Below, piece by piece: positions 1 to 12,300 of a stretch of 64,000 nucleotides of DNA. The DNA comes from Wuchereria bancrofti (taxonomy: Eukaryota > Nematoda > Chromadorea > Rhabditida > Onchocercidae). A program made the translations under genes and the position numbers. The DNA is taken from assembly GCA_005281725.1 (NCBI GenBank), contig SSBO01000012.1:5409564-5473563 (forward strand), read 5' to 3'. Within the stretch, counting starts at the first letter, position 1. Each line of letters opens with the position of its first letter. The notes below the pieces were generated by a model, which was given only the letters and a program-made list of their open reading frames with translations, was not told the DNA's origin and ran no database searches.

Positions 1-435
1 TTTATGATGAACAGTCGATAAGGCCGCAATAACAGATTTGCAGTTGTAGGCTCTTTTGTCTACCCGTTAACTATTTAAGAGAAGAAAAATCTCAAGTTGT
101 TAATAATAGCAAACAGCATTAAGCAGCTGTTCCTTTTTAAACCAATTTACTGATAGGTGCCTCTTGAATTCATTGTAATACTAATATTTCAAACTATTGG
201 TCCTTCTTTCTTCATTCAACATTCTTTTTCGCATATTCGAAACTTCAAAAAAATAAATAAATAAATGTCTAATCTTACTTCAATATTGCTTAGCGCAAGG
301 CTTTGTTGAATTGAAATTATTCTGAGCAAAGTACCAAATCATTATTAAAGTTAGCCAAGTGATTCTCATTATAAGCTTGGTGGACAATAGTTTTATTCGA
401 AATCTCGAAATCCTTATGGATGAAACAATAGGGCT
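1..435. other. Window edge, no gene assigned
   Basis: AT-rich sequence. On the minus strand a second frame of the segment from about 480 down to 330 stays open for roughly 50 codons, but its splice phase does not fit the candidate exon at 494-706. I therefore do not call it coding. Confidence 0.3.
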
Positions 436-1044
436 TCATAGGCTTTGCTGCAATGATTTGGAACCAGTAACTGCGGAGTAAGAACTGAAGAATTCAACTT
501 GTACTTACAAACTTACTCTTGCAAATGTTCGATTTCTGCCAATTATTCATTTGCATTATAATGTCGTAAACAAATATTAGTTTATTTCTCAAATTAGGAT
601 GATGAACAGGGCTGAATAATTCGGAATGTAGAATTTGAGAATTATGGTTTAATAATATACAAATTGCATGTATGGTTCCAAGGTTCACTTCCATGGGATA
701 TAACATAAATTTAATTTAGTTTATGGTTTTTTTCATGATTTTTTTTAATTCATACGAATGTTTAGTGAAATTGTTTCTTTCTGATCTATGAGGCACTTAC
801 ATTTGCTTTTACTTGTTTTATAAAAATGCCACATGGTCTTCAATAAAAATTTGATATATGCACCAAAGACATCAGTCGATGAAGAGTGTTCACTGAATGT
901 TGTTCTATCAGTATTTGTGGCAAGTGACATTGAGATAGTTATCAGTACTACAGAAGTACATGAAACCGAAGATCGCATAATGAATCGCATAATGACGCTC
1001 AAATAGTTTATCAGTGATATCTTTTTTTTCTCTTGTTTCATTGA
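436..1044 (-). CDS. Candidate small three-exon protein, unknown
   Basis: I do not recognise this product. Three minus-strand open segments can be joined in phase. About 1044-806 begins with several Met residues and a hydrophobic stretch (SVSCTSVVLITISMS) that could be a signal peptide, and ends at a GTAAGT donor. About 686-500 contains NLGTIHAICILLNHN and ends at a GTAAGT donor. The last, about 473-436, ends in TAA. The middle acceptor (GGAAG) has a poor pyrimidine tract and no family similarity supports the model. The candidate could equally be two unrelated chance ORFs next to good-looking donor sites. Treat as a hypothesis. Confidence 0.22.
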
Positions 1045-1050
1045 TTTCAA

Positions 1051-3241
1051 TGGAGAACAAACAATATTGGAATTCGGAAACTTTCACCTTCTAAAATATT
1101 CATAAAAATCATTTTAAAAAAGGAAGAATTTTCTTATTTTGTTTAGGAAATAATTTGAAGTGGTCGTGCCGTAAACAAGATCAGAATATTTTAGCGAACT
1201 TCATGAAACATTTAGTAGATCAGAGCCAATTTGGCTTAGCTTTGGGTTTTTAAAAATGTTGTATTCACATGATTATATACCACCTTCTCCACAGGTTCTA
1301 AGAAAGTTATCCTCTTATCTCAACGATTCTTCCTATATTAGTGATACTGTCACACAGAGAAAGAGAATCTCAAGTGTGAAAACGGGCGGAATAGTTATTA
1401 TTTGGAACAAAGCAGTGTGCAGCTAGCATATCAATAGCAACAAACTTTTTCCTGAAATCTCTGACATATTAATTACAACATCCGATCTAGAATTTTTAAG
1501 CTGACAAATATCCGAACAAAATCAACTTCACTTCGTTCTTAATCGTTGAATCCTAATGCGAACTTGAATCATTTTAAATTATTCATAAATTACCTCGTGA
1601 CTTTGAAAACACTTTTGATGATTCTGGTATGAAGTAATCCAAAGCGGAAGGTGTCGAATGAAAGATTTCTCAACTTACTTAGTTCAAGGTTCTCATTTCT
1701 TGTTTTTGGCTGCGTTTTGAAAAATTCATTGTGTGCAGTTTAGAATGATACGGCATTCACATATGTAATGGGATGATTTGCTATCAAACTTTCGATTTTT
1801 ACTGTTGAAAATACTACTAGAAAAGGTTGAGTGTTTGATGCATGATGATTTCCAAGAATGAAATCGAGTCCAGCAGTTTGACGACTTAAATAACTTCTGC
1901 TTTTATTAAATTTCATTTGTATTACCTATTGAGAAATCATTTCCTTTGTATAACTGTCAATAATAACTTGATCAGGACTGAAATTTAAATCGAATAGCTG
2001 CACCAAAAGCTTGTAATTAATTTTCTTTTGTTACCGCTATCGATATTATTACTGTTAGCAGTTATAGTACTTAGAATTTAAGGTTTTTGTTAGAGTTTTC
2101 ATCATTAACATAATTGCGCTATGCAGCGTTCACTCTTAACATAACTGTGTTATGCAGTTTTAGTCGGTTTTCTGTTAAACAAAGCCCAATATTTTTAAAA
2201 GTAGTTTTAATTTTTTGGAAGTTTGTCTCTTGATTTTGCGAATTTTTACCATACTTCACTGATTTGACTAATGCTAGTTTTTTCATTTTCTTCTCTTTAT
2301 TTCAAGCAAAGAACTCTATGTAAAAATAATGAAGACATAATAAATACTTTGGATTTCACTTCATCAGAGTTCAGTAAGGTCCCATTGCTGATAATGATAA
2401 TCAAAGCGGAACGGTGAGTGATACAGTACTTGTTCTTTGGTTCTCGTTTCCTTTACCCTACTTACTTCAACCTATTTGTTTGTCTAACATTGCTTCTAGA
2501 ATTTGCTTTATTTCTATTTTCTCCTTCTTTCCATTCGAATATATATATCCTTTACTTAAATCCCAGCATTAAGAAATATGAAAAAAAAAATAAATGAAAT
2601 ATCATTTAGTATCAATTAATTCGTATCAGTTATATATCATTCAGCTTCAATTCAACATCAGTTTGTTCTATGTGTTATAATATCTCTTTTTTCCGATATA
2701 ATGTTTTATAAGCTGGCTTTACAATAAAACTCATGAAGTTTGAATCACTAAAGCCCAATTAAATTTTAATGATTGGCTAGGAGAAAAAAATCGTTGATCG
2801 AAACTTGAAATTTGTCTTGACGAACTTTATCTCACAACTTCGTATGGTTTTTTCATGAAAAAAAGTTCGGGTTTTTGATTTGAGGAATTAAGGTTTAGTA
2901 TGCATTCCAATCAAATGAAAGAATGAACAGCCATGTCCTTATCACTATTCCTAACTGCCTATAGTATTAAATGAGATCATATGCTGCTCGGGATCCTTTT
3001 TTGAACAGTTTAATAAAGTGGTAAACGTTTAAATGGAAGATTTTCGACGATTTCTCTGTTCAAATGGGTGCCTATTTATGTTGAGGCGTGGATGTAAAGT
3101 GATTGTAATGACAGAATCAGTTCGGAAAAACTGTGTGGAATGGGCATTACTGCTTGCACATCATTTCACCTTTCTAATGAATGCCCTATATTCGGGATGT
3201 GTGGATACGGCATAGAAACAATACAAAGATCGAACATTACA
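1051..3241. other. Intergenic, no feature seen
   Basis: AT-rich sequence with only short ORFs lacking splice-consistent neighbours or recognisable motifs. The start at 3242 of the next gene sits inside other short plus-strand ORFs that are shadows. Confidence 0.5.
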
Positions 3242-5669
3242 ATGCCTGCTCGGTGCACCTTTCTTTTACTGACAGGTAAAGGAAATGTTGAATATACTTT
3301 CTGCTTCTTTTTGAAGAAAGTGATTATCCTTCATCAGCTTTACTGATTTTAAGTTCATCAATATGTATATGTCCTTTGAAAGTTTATCTCGTATCCATCA
3401 CTTCAGCATGATCTATACATTGGTAATAATATCAAGTAAGATTATAAAATTGTCGAAACACTCCTTAACTTTAAAGTGATTTAGAAACTTTTATGAATTA
3501 CTTCCAATCATTTCAATTCTGAATTTGAAAGCATTTACGCTGGTCTTTATGCAAAGGGACAGGATAATATTTATCCATTATGTAATTTATCTCTTCCAGA
3601 AAAATTTAAGAAAAAAAATTCCTTCCATTGTAACCTATGTTTCTTGTATTTGTGAAATGAAATGATTGTGTGAGTAATAAATCAAAAAAAAAATTTAGCC
3701 TCTACATTGGTCATAAGTAATGTTTTGGAAAGACGAATCATAGCACCATGTCCCACTGGTTCTAAGCCGATGTTTCGTCCCGATGGACAACCACGCAAAT
3801 GTCTTCCTCATCAAAACAGCCTTTGCGTAAACGCATTACCGGATCAGGTTAATTTATAATTTTATGCTATCCTTAAGGATGTGTAAAAATTTCCAAAACT
3901 GCCATTGTAATTTGCAGCCTGATGCAACGACGGTATGCTGTTGGCACAATCAGGTGGATTACTTCTGTTGCTTGGATGTAACACCATTGGATTGCCCTGA
4001 TTATCACAATGTTACCGTGGTTGTTCATAATGCATACCCACAGAATCCATTCGCGCTGCGTTCATTTCATTTTAGGTACGCTTAATTTCAAATAATATAT
4101 TTGTCTGATTCACCGTTAGAGTCTGTTCAAAGACATTCTGATTATTCATGTTATGCACAAGAAGACCCTTCCAAATATTAATTACTTTCACCACTTTTCT
4201 AGAGTGAGTAAATTGGTGAAAAGTTTCGTAATGTGTGCATTTGAAAGGAATTAGGTTCGATTTTTCAATGAAGGATAATATCCTTAAATCATAACCTCTT
4301 AAAGGAATTGAAAATAAATTTTTTGAAAGCTGAAAGAAGAAATATTTGGCAGTTGGAGTATTTGCATTCAATTTTGAACAGAAATTTGATTACTAAAAAT
4401 AAACAATTTCCAGTTAATTCTTTTCTCTCTATTTACCGATAGTAGTTATCTTTTCTTAGTATTGGTGACCTGATACTTCCGTAAACTATATTTGTTCTTT
4501 TTTAAATGACTGATTAACACCTGAAAGTTTAAAGTTGATGCCAGAATAGCTAACACTAAACTTGAATATAAAGGAAAACTATCTGTATTTTCGGCTGGTT
4601 TGAAAATAGGTCATCATTACTTATGTTCAACGAAAGTAGAGCAAGCAAGCCCTTTATTTTTTTGTTGTTGTCTAGGCGTTGCAATTGAAGGATGGAAAGA
4701 TGTATAAAATCCTCCAGAGAATGAGCAACAAAAATATTCTGCAATTTGCTTTGATCAATATATTCTGTGATGTTTGCTTGGAAAATGTTGTCCAAAGAAT
4801 CACAGAAACATGTAGTGCTTCTAATCTTTTGGGTATGTAGAATCACTATAGTTGTTGTAATAAGCTATGCCTCTAACAAATGGGTACGAAAAAGTAGATT
4901 ACTTTGGTATACGAAGTCTCCAACTTACCTTGAGAAAGCTGGAAAAAGTTGCGAATTGTAAAAGCAAGCCAAATATTACAGAATTTAAGAAAATTTAGAA
5001 TAGCTATGCTGAAAAATCGAAAATCATAAGTGACCGGATTTGCAAAGAGAAGAGGAGATCCATATTGAATTTAATCAATAATAATAAGAGGCAAGTATCG
5101 CAATTTTGATCAGAAACATTAAGAAACATTATGCAGGAACATATAACACTAAACAGAAAAAATACTGATTTGGCACAATCTATAGTTGAAAGCGGAGTTC
5201 AAATGGAGTTGCTATCAACCGTAATAAAAATAAGCACTTCATCGAGGAACTCGATGTATCATTAAACTTGTATGAACCAGTCGATAAAGTTAATTCATTG
5301 ATTTCCGAATCAAAATTTGAATTCTAATCAAAAGTACAATTGAATATCATTTGGTTCAAACTTAATTTAAAATAGAATTTCGGGCTTGATAATATTTGTG
5401 GTGATGATAATACGTGATGTCAACCTGATGTTCTTTAGCCTAAAAGATTACATAAAAACGAAGACCTAACATGTGAAATATGTTCAGAAGCTTCTCTCTA
5501 ATTTAGCAATAATTCACTGCATCTATGTTTTAATTTTGCATTGATCTTTGAAATTTACAGAGAAGGGATTGAAGATGAGATAGTTGCTATGACGCAAGAA
5601 TTAATACGCGATAACACAGTACGGAAGGAGAACGGCGTTTTGGTTAAGCGTAATAATGCGCAGAATTGA
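3242..5669 (+). CDS. Secreted cysteine-rich protein (lustrin-like)
   Basis: Four exons join with consistent phase: 3242-3275, 3699-3847, 3918-4075 and 5561-5669, giving about 149 residues. The first exon and the start of the second encode a short hydrophobic N-terminus (MPARCTFLLLTASTLVISNV) typical of a signal peptide, so export is inferred. The mature part has a Cys pattern beginning CPTGSKP, then single Cys residues, then two Cys-Cys pairs (VCCWHNQ and FCCLDV) and one more Cys. The pattern CPxGxP...C...C...VCC resembles the lustrin cysteine-rich domains common in nematode secreted proteins. The C-terminus is charged and Cys-free (REGIEDEIV...KRNNAQN). The last intron is long (about 1.5 kb), so an unseen exon is possible. 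No enzymatic function can be assigned. Confidence 0.72.
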
Positions 5670-5749
5670 TGTGTTAACACCGTTTTCGAGAGTTGTTAAT
5701 GTGATCCTTGTATTCTGATGGTAACAGCTTAAATGTTCAATAACGCTTA

Positions 5750-5755
5750 AATAAA
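5750..5755 (+). promoter_or_regulatory. Poly(A) signal AATAAA
   Basis: A canonical AATAAA lies about 80 bases after the stop of the secreted cysteine-rich gene, in the expected strand and distance for its 3' end. Confidence 0.5.
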
Positions 5756-7712
5756 GCTGTTGTAAATGCACGAAATGTGGCTGTTTTATAAAAACTTCGT
5801 CTTAAAATGGTTTTTACAAATTCTTTCGTGTTTGTAATATAGAAAGTTTCGAAACTATTACAGTGACTAACGAAAAAGGAAAGAACACATAGCTCCAAAA
5901 ACTATTCAGAGAAATTTATTTTTAAGCACACCTATCACCTTCAAATCCACTTTACACTATGCAGTAGTATATCTGAAATGAAGAACAACCACAGTTTTGT
6001 AGTAACTACAACCTTACTACTTTTATGTGGTTTAAATCAGTAGTAAATGCTTGCTTAGATTAATTGTAACACCGTGTTAAACTAATCGAAAAAGACTTCT
6101 ATCATATTCGAATTTCTTCTAAACTGTATTAATTCTCCATATTTTGTTGAAAAACAATTAGATCTACCACATAGAGAACAGTATACATCTTTAATGAAAA
6201 TCCAATGCTTCCAAAAATTACTTACATATAACTGGTCGTCTCAGCAATACACAAAAAAAGTGGTTCTCAGAGGAACAGCACAATCTTTTTAAGGAATTAT
6301 GTTCAATTACTTTCACTTTTCCGAAACAAAACGTACCTTCCCTCTTTAATGTTTTCAATTTCCTTCCTTATCTACTAATCATTCAGGAACTATAAGTTAT
6401 TTCTGTCTTTAGATGAATTTCTATCTTTAGAATAGAGTATTATATTCGTTAGATGGGAAAAGGATCTAATAATAACTAAAGGATAGTTTTAATAATGGGA
6501 AAAGATAAACAAATTTAATGTCTTTTCCTCGAAAAAACTTTTGTACATTACAAATAACTTTTATAATATAAAAAGATATAGTCCCTGAAGTATAATTATA
6601 TTCGTTTAGAACAATATGATAGCACCGTTACCAAGCAATCAGTTTGTTATCACAAACTGCTGATTGTTTCGAAAAACATATGAACTCTGAGTAACAAACA
6701 GACGACGAAAATGTGTCTCGCAGAAAATACTGCCATCGGTTGATCGCTGACAATTTTCCACCCTAAAGGTGTCTGAATCAAGCAAATTTGTAGAAAAAAA
6801 GATGAGCAACTTCTTTGCACTTTTACTTCCATTTAATGCAAGTTATGCTTTTAATCAATTTTTATCAAAATCTTTTTAAAGTAATAAATGAATGGAAGAG
6901 ACCAGTTACTACGGTAAATTTATAAGAAATATCTCATTTGGCGAAAAATCAGCAATAGACTACCGGTGCTGCCGATGCATACAGTCTTTCTGATACGACA
7001 ATATATTTCAAAAAATTTTCGAACCATCTCATACTTACTATTGCTGGATCGTTTTCATTGCACCTAACAAGTTTTCTACATATACTTATTTTTTAGTAAA
7101 ATCAAACAGCTGATTAAGTGTTTGGAATCAAGGCTGAAATTAGAAGAAAAACGATATACTTTCTAAATGACTTTAAATAAGAAAAATTTGAGCTGTAAAA
7201 AAATTTTTGAGATAATTCTGCTGTTTAAACATTAATAACATTTACTTCTTTCCTTACATTTCAAAAACCTTTAAAAATTTCAATTATGGTTGTAAATGAT
7301 TTACTGAGCGAATGAGCACCACTAAATTCGTAATCGATTCAGTTGCCAAATATACAGAAATTGTGATGAAAGTAGAACTGAATTCTTTCCTTGTTAAGAG
7401 AATTCAAAGACATCCAAGCACAAATATCAACCATATTCATAAACTCTAGATTTTGAGGTATGGAAGTTAAAAAATGGATCCATACACAAATCTTTGTAAT
7501 TTTAGGAGTTCATAGTTTTGTTGGCCTAGCTAGGACATAAATTCAATGTTTTAGATATTACAGTTCACACCAAAAACAGTTCAGAAAAATGCGGAAAAGC
7601 TTATACGAACTTGACTTGCACCGGTAATTTTTCGTTATAACACTGTACTCCAGTAAATGCGCTCAGCTTTCTCTGTCGGCAAATAGGCCGAAAATATTAA
7701 TACAGTAACTAA
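5756..7712. other. Intergenic, no feature seen
   Basis: AT-rich with short ORFs only. Neither strand shows splice-linked open segments or recognisable protein motifs. Confidence 0.5.
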
Positions 7713-8040
7713 GAACCAAGGGAGGGCGCTAACAAAGGAGTCAAACTGACAGGCAACCAGATAATAAAAGTGCAATTTAACGATGTGGATATTTGACCTC
7801 AACAAAGAGCCATTTTAAGCGGTATAGCAGGGGCAATTTCTTTTTATGGATATTACAACGGATCGACGAATTGGGGGACAGTGGTCTTAGGATAGCCACA
7901 GGACGACGCGTGCATAGGATTTTAACTGATAAACGGATAACCCTTTGTTACAAACGGTGTAGCTGGAAAGCGAGGAGAAGCAATAAATGAAAATCTCTTT
8001 GTTCATAAATTAACCTTGCTTTACACACATTATATTGTAT
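7713..8040 (+). pseudogene. Decayed coding-like stretch, origin unknown
   Basis: A stretch visibly richer in G and C than its surroundings. In one plus-strand frame it reads like protein interrupted by stops at 7794 (TGA), 7893 (TAG), 7923 (TAA) and 7938 (TAA). The clearest part is ILSGIAGAISFYGYYNGSTN followed by WGTVVLG, and further on FVTNGVAGKRGEAINEN. Composition is glycine-rich with alternating hydrophobic residues, unlike random AT-rich translation. I do not recognise the family. A dead gene, an old insertion (bacterial endosymbiont or mobile element) or coincidence are all possible. The overlapping 65-residue ORF beginning at 7793 in another frame is judged a shadow. Confidence 0.3.
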
Positions 8041-9044
8041 AAGACACATGAGAATTAAATGCATGTAATAGACTATTGTAACAAGAGATATCTATCTTTA
8101 AACAAATCTCCTTTCTTCCCAAATTCACATTTTTTGATCTTCAGTCTCAACTCCAACACCATCTCTTAATTGCAATTAATCATTTTTTACAATTGTACAT
8201 TTATAGTGTGGTTGGAGTTTCAGCTCTCTGGTACTGTTTAGCGTTTTATAACTGTGTAGCATCCGTGCGATATGTATAATTCGCTATTATGATGTTGATT
8301 TGTTTCACGTTAAATAAAGGTTTAATTACCCAAGTTTGAGGTGCGGAAAAACAATCAGTTCGGCCAGTTCTACTGAGAGTACAACGTGAGCGACGAGAAT
8401 AGACGTAAGAATATAAATTAAAGTAGGAAACAATTAAATAAATAGATAATCGTCCCTTAAAAAAAAGGGGGATATTATATAATTTTTTTTCCTACATTCT
8501 CAGACTTATATAATGTGTTAGCTATGAATATAGAATACCGAATTAAATAAGAAGTCCTGAACTCTAAAATGATGCCAAAACTAAGATTTCGACGGGAAAG
8601 TTAAAAAAATTAGAAAAAAAGGTTGAGATTGTATAGTGTTAGCTAGCCACATTATTCCTAGTTCCACATATCATCTACTTACATTTTTTTGTAAAGTGAT
8701 ATTTGGAGTGTTATATAAATTCTGCTGTCATCAAGCGAACTAACGCATGCCATATATCGCACTTCATTTAGTTCTACAGCGGTTGTCTGAACGTAATCAA
8801 AGTTAACAGAAGCTGGCTACCTGTTGATGAAATGTGTTTTACATATTCACCCACTCAAGCGAAACAAATGCATAATCAATACCTAACTTAAGAACTGAAA
8901 CTCAAAAAGCAGTTGTGATGTCTCTGATGAACTTCGATATAAAATCTAAATATGCTTTTATCATCATCACAGTTCAAGCGGTAGAACAAAAAGTCAGTGT
9001 GAATAGGAAGAATTTTGGACAGAAGTCAGTAAAGAATAGGTACT
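8041..9044. other. Downstream of the LIM gene, no exon found
   Basis: This interval should hold the 3' end of the LIM-domain gene if that gene has a complete second LIM domain. I searched the minus strand for a continuation with the expected final Cys/His or Asp zinc ligands and found no convincing exon. Confidence 0.4.
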
Positions 9045-9394
9045 TCAAATGTATCGATTATAATTTCTAACCGCCATAATTAAAGAAAATTAAAAAGCCA
9101 GAAAATTGATTATTGTTGAAAAAGAAAAAAAAAAAAAATGGATAATCTTATGAAATTAATAATACGAGTCTCAATGCTCCCCAGAATTTTGGTTTGCAAT
9201 CTTTTTAATTTATTGCTACCTCTTAATTTTTCGGAGGTAAAATCTAATTTTTACCTTAAATGTAGACCGCATTGTTTACATCGGAAACATCTCAAGTGAT
9301 ATATTTGAGAGAAACATTGCAAACTTTCCGCAAGATACACAGCTTTACCGCAACAATTGCAAAGTGGAGAAGATGCCACGCGGGCATTCCAGAT
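9045..9394 (-). other. Second LIM domain, apparently half
   Basis: The exon 9255-9394 encodes the first zinc finger of a LIM domain (C775, C778, H796, C799 in model numbering, then C802 and C805 that open the second finger). The best phase-matched continuation is a 22-base exon at 9045-9066 reading NYNRYI then TGA. The NYN aligns with NYN at the same place in the first LIM domain, but the stop comes before the final zinc ligands. Either the true last exon was missed or the domain is truncated. Confidence 0.45.
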
Positions 9395-12300
9395 CTGAAG
9401 TGATGGTGATTTCATGCATCGGTTAAAAGAAGAAGCATGCATTCATTATTTCATATTAATTAAAAGATCAGCACTTCACAGTGAGGTGAAAATGTCAGTT
9501 TACAGAATTTATTCGTTTTCAAATCATTTCCTGTCTCTATATTTTTTTAATGAAAACCACTGGAAGTTAAATTCATCAATATATCTATTAATGACACTAT
9601 AACCAGCACAGTCATTGGAAAGAGCGATGACTGGGGAATCAAACAGTGCTAAAAAAGGTTTAAAGTGTTTAAAACACTATTAGTGAAAACAGATTTTTAG
9701 AGGAGATTGAGGTTAGATTAGCTCACACAAATAAATTCAAAACGCATTTTTTATTAACTGAAAACTCATAAGATAAAAGCATGCGGAAAAATGTAATTTG
9801 TTTCATTTTCATATGCATGAATCGCTCTATTCCAAATATTTTTACTTCATATATAAATAGCAAATGATTAAAACAATTTTAAATCATAAAAGATGGTTTC
9901 AATAGTGTGCACTGAAACACTGAAACATATGATGTGCTTACTTAACAACGCGCTTCCTCTGCATTTTTTACTTTTCCTGCAAAATGTTTTTCATACTACA
10001 TCTACTTAAACATTTCAATTAGTTTATTCACTTAACATAAAGTTCAGTACTAAAACTTCAGTTGCACCTTTTGATGATTATTCCTTCTTTTACTATAAAG
10101 CATTTCCCAACTGCCATATATATTAAATTGAAAATTTTAGAAATTTGAACAAAACAGTCTATTACATGTTCGTTCTTTAAATTTAATTCACAAAAAGATA
10201 ATTTAAAAATTAATTTCAAAAATCGGTTTCTATAGCTATAGGAAACAGTTGTAAAATCATAGACTGAAAGTACTATAAAATGGTTCGTATGACAAACAGA
10301 AGTAAGGACGCATATGTAACCGAAATATCCGCAGAAGTAATTGCAAAGAATAAAAATGATGGAAAATATGTATTTGCGTAAAAATGATTAAACTAACCGT
10401 TTGTGTAGCATTTTTTGAAGGCATCCGACTTTTTTCTGCTTTTTTAGCCTCTTTTTTCTGAATTTTCTCCCACTTCGCAGTCATTTTTGAGGCGTGATCA
10501 GCAACCACATGAATTTCTTCCTTTTCAACAAATTTCTCTCCTTCGGGGGTTTCTTCACGAACAGCGGCTGCTTCTTTTTCACCTTTAATGCAATTCTACA
10601 GCATATTTATTGTATGAGAAAAGTTATAGCCAAGAGCTTTTTTTTAGAAGTGCAAAACCCAATTTCTTATAAATAGATTCGGTCGGGAAAAAAAGCACAG
10701 AAATCAAGTTACGCCTCAATCGTTCAAATTCTTCTTCAAGTTGTCTGCGCTTTTCCTCTGCTGTTCCATTTTCAAATTCTGTTCCAACTTTTTCGAACTG
10801 TTCTTTTAGATTACGCGCAGCTATCTAAAAAGCCTTTAATTAAGAAATACAGATTCAACCACAATTTTTCAAAGTGTACAGAAAGGTTTCACATATGAAT
10901 ACCTTAATTTCATCCAAATCATTCGGTCTTTCATGTTTCAACTTTGTCTCCTCTTCTCTACCGATATTTATGAACTTTTGCATAAGATTTTTAACATCAT
11001 AAGCATCTTCATCTTCTATTTCATTTTCTGCAACTGATTCCCTTTAGAAAATAAACAATAATTAAAATAACCATAAAACAATGCAGGAAAAAGCAATTTT
11101 TCAAAAAAAAAAGCATTTTTCAAAACAAATGAAGCGTTGCGTAAAAGAGCGTTTAATGGATGAATGGGAAGATATATATTTGGAAATCATTTTAACATAA
11201 TGTTTGCAAGTAAATCGAATTTTTCTGTAATTCGAAAGGAAGAAAATAATTATTTGCAACTTTTCTTTATTGCTAACAGACCTTCATCTTTGACCACTTT
11301 CCTGTTTACTGGTTCTGGGATTGTGCTTTCCTTTTTATTCCACTTGCTTATATGCTTCCCTTGCTAGAAACACTTATAAATATAAAAAACAGCTTCAAAA
11401 TATTTTAAGCTTAATTGGAGCCTCTTGACTTAAGCGCTCGAGAATATTTTTAATAATTAAAATAAAATACTTGAATTATTAAGGTAATGCTGAATCATTA
11501 ATCACACCTGATTCCCTGGGACAAATGTTTGAACTCCTTCAGCATCGATTTGTTGAAATTTTTGCCTAGCTTTACCAGCCATTTTAATTTCTACATCCAA
11601 TTGTTTGCCTGAAATTTCCTACCCCATTTTCATATTATAAAACAATATTGCATAACAAATAACAAATAGCGATCATTTGTAGCGTCAACAATTACAGAGG
11701 ACAAACCTTCATGTTCATTTTTGGAGGAATAATCACCTTTTTCAAAACGATTTCTAATTGTTTCAACCCCAATCTCCGCTCCAGCTTCAATTCCAACGTC
11801 GTCAGATACCTATGTAATTTAGGGAGAATAATTACGGTAAAGAGGAAAAATAAACAAAGCTGAGATAATAAATGAATTGGAACTTTTTCGTGATAGCACG
11901 ACAGTAGAGATAATTCTCAGAAAAATAAGTAATCGGATTCTGGTGCAATTCACTATAAATGACTAATAAGATCTCAAATGAGGCGATATTCTTCCATCTT
12001 CACTCCCTAGTTCCTCATTTTTTATTGTCTTTGAAAAAATCTTTTTTAAATTTAAATTTGGTAAGTAAAAAGAATAATTGATGTACTTCCTTGACGGCTT
12101 CTCTCTGGACAGCTGCTCGTCTAACAAGCTTGTACCTTAAAAATTCTTCTTCAATTTGTTTCTTTTTCAATTCTGCCCTTTCTTCCAGTGTCATTTCCAA
12201 ACTGTCTTCGCCCTGAAATGTTTGCATTCTTGCCTTTATTTTAATATAATTTTTCATTTAGTTATATTTAACCATTCAATTCCTATTTATTAAGTAAAAG

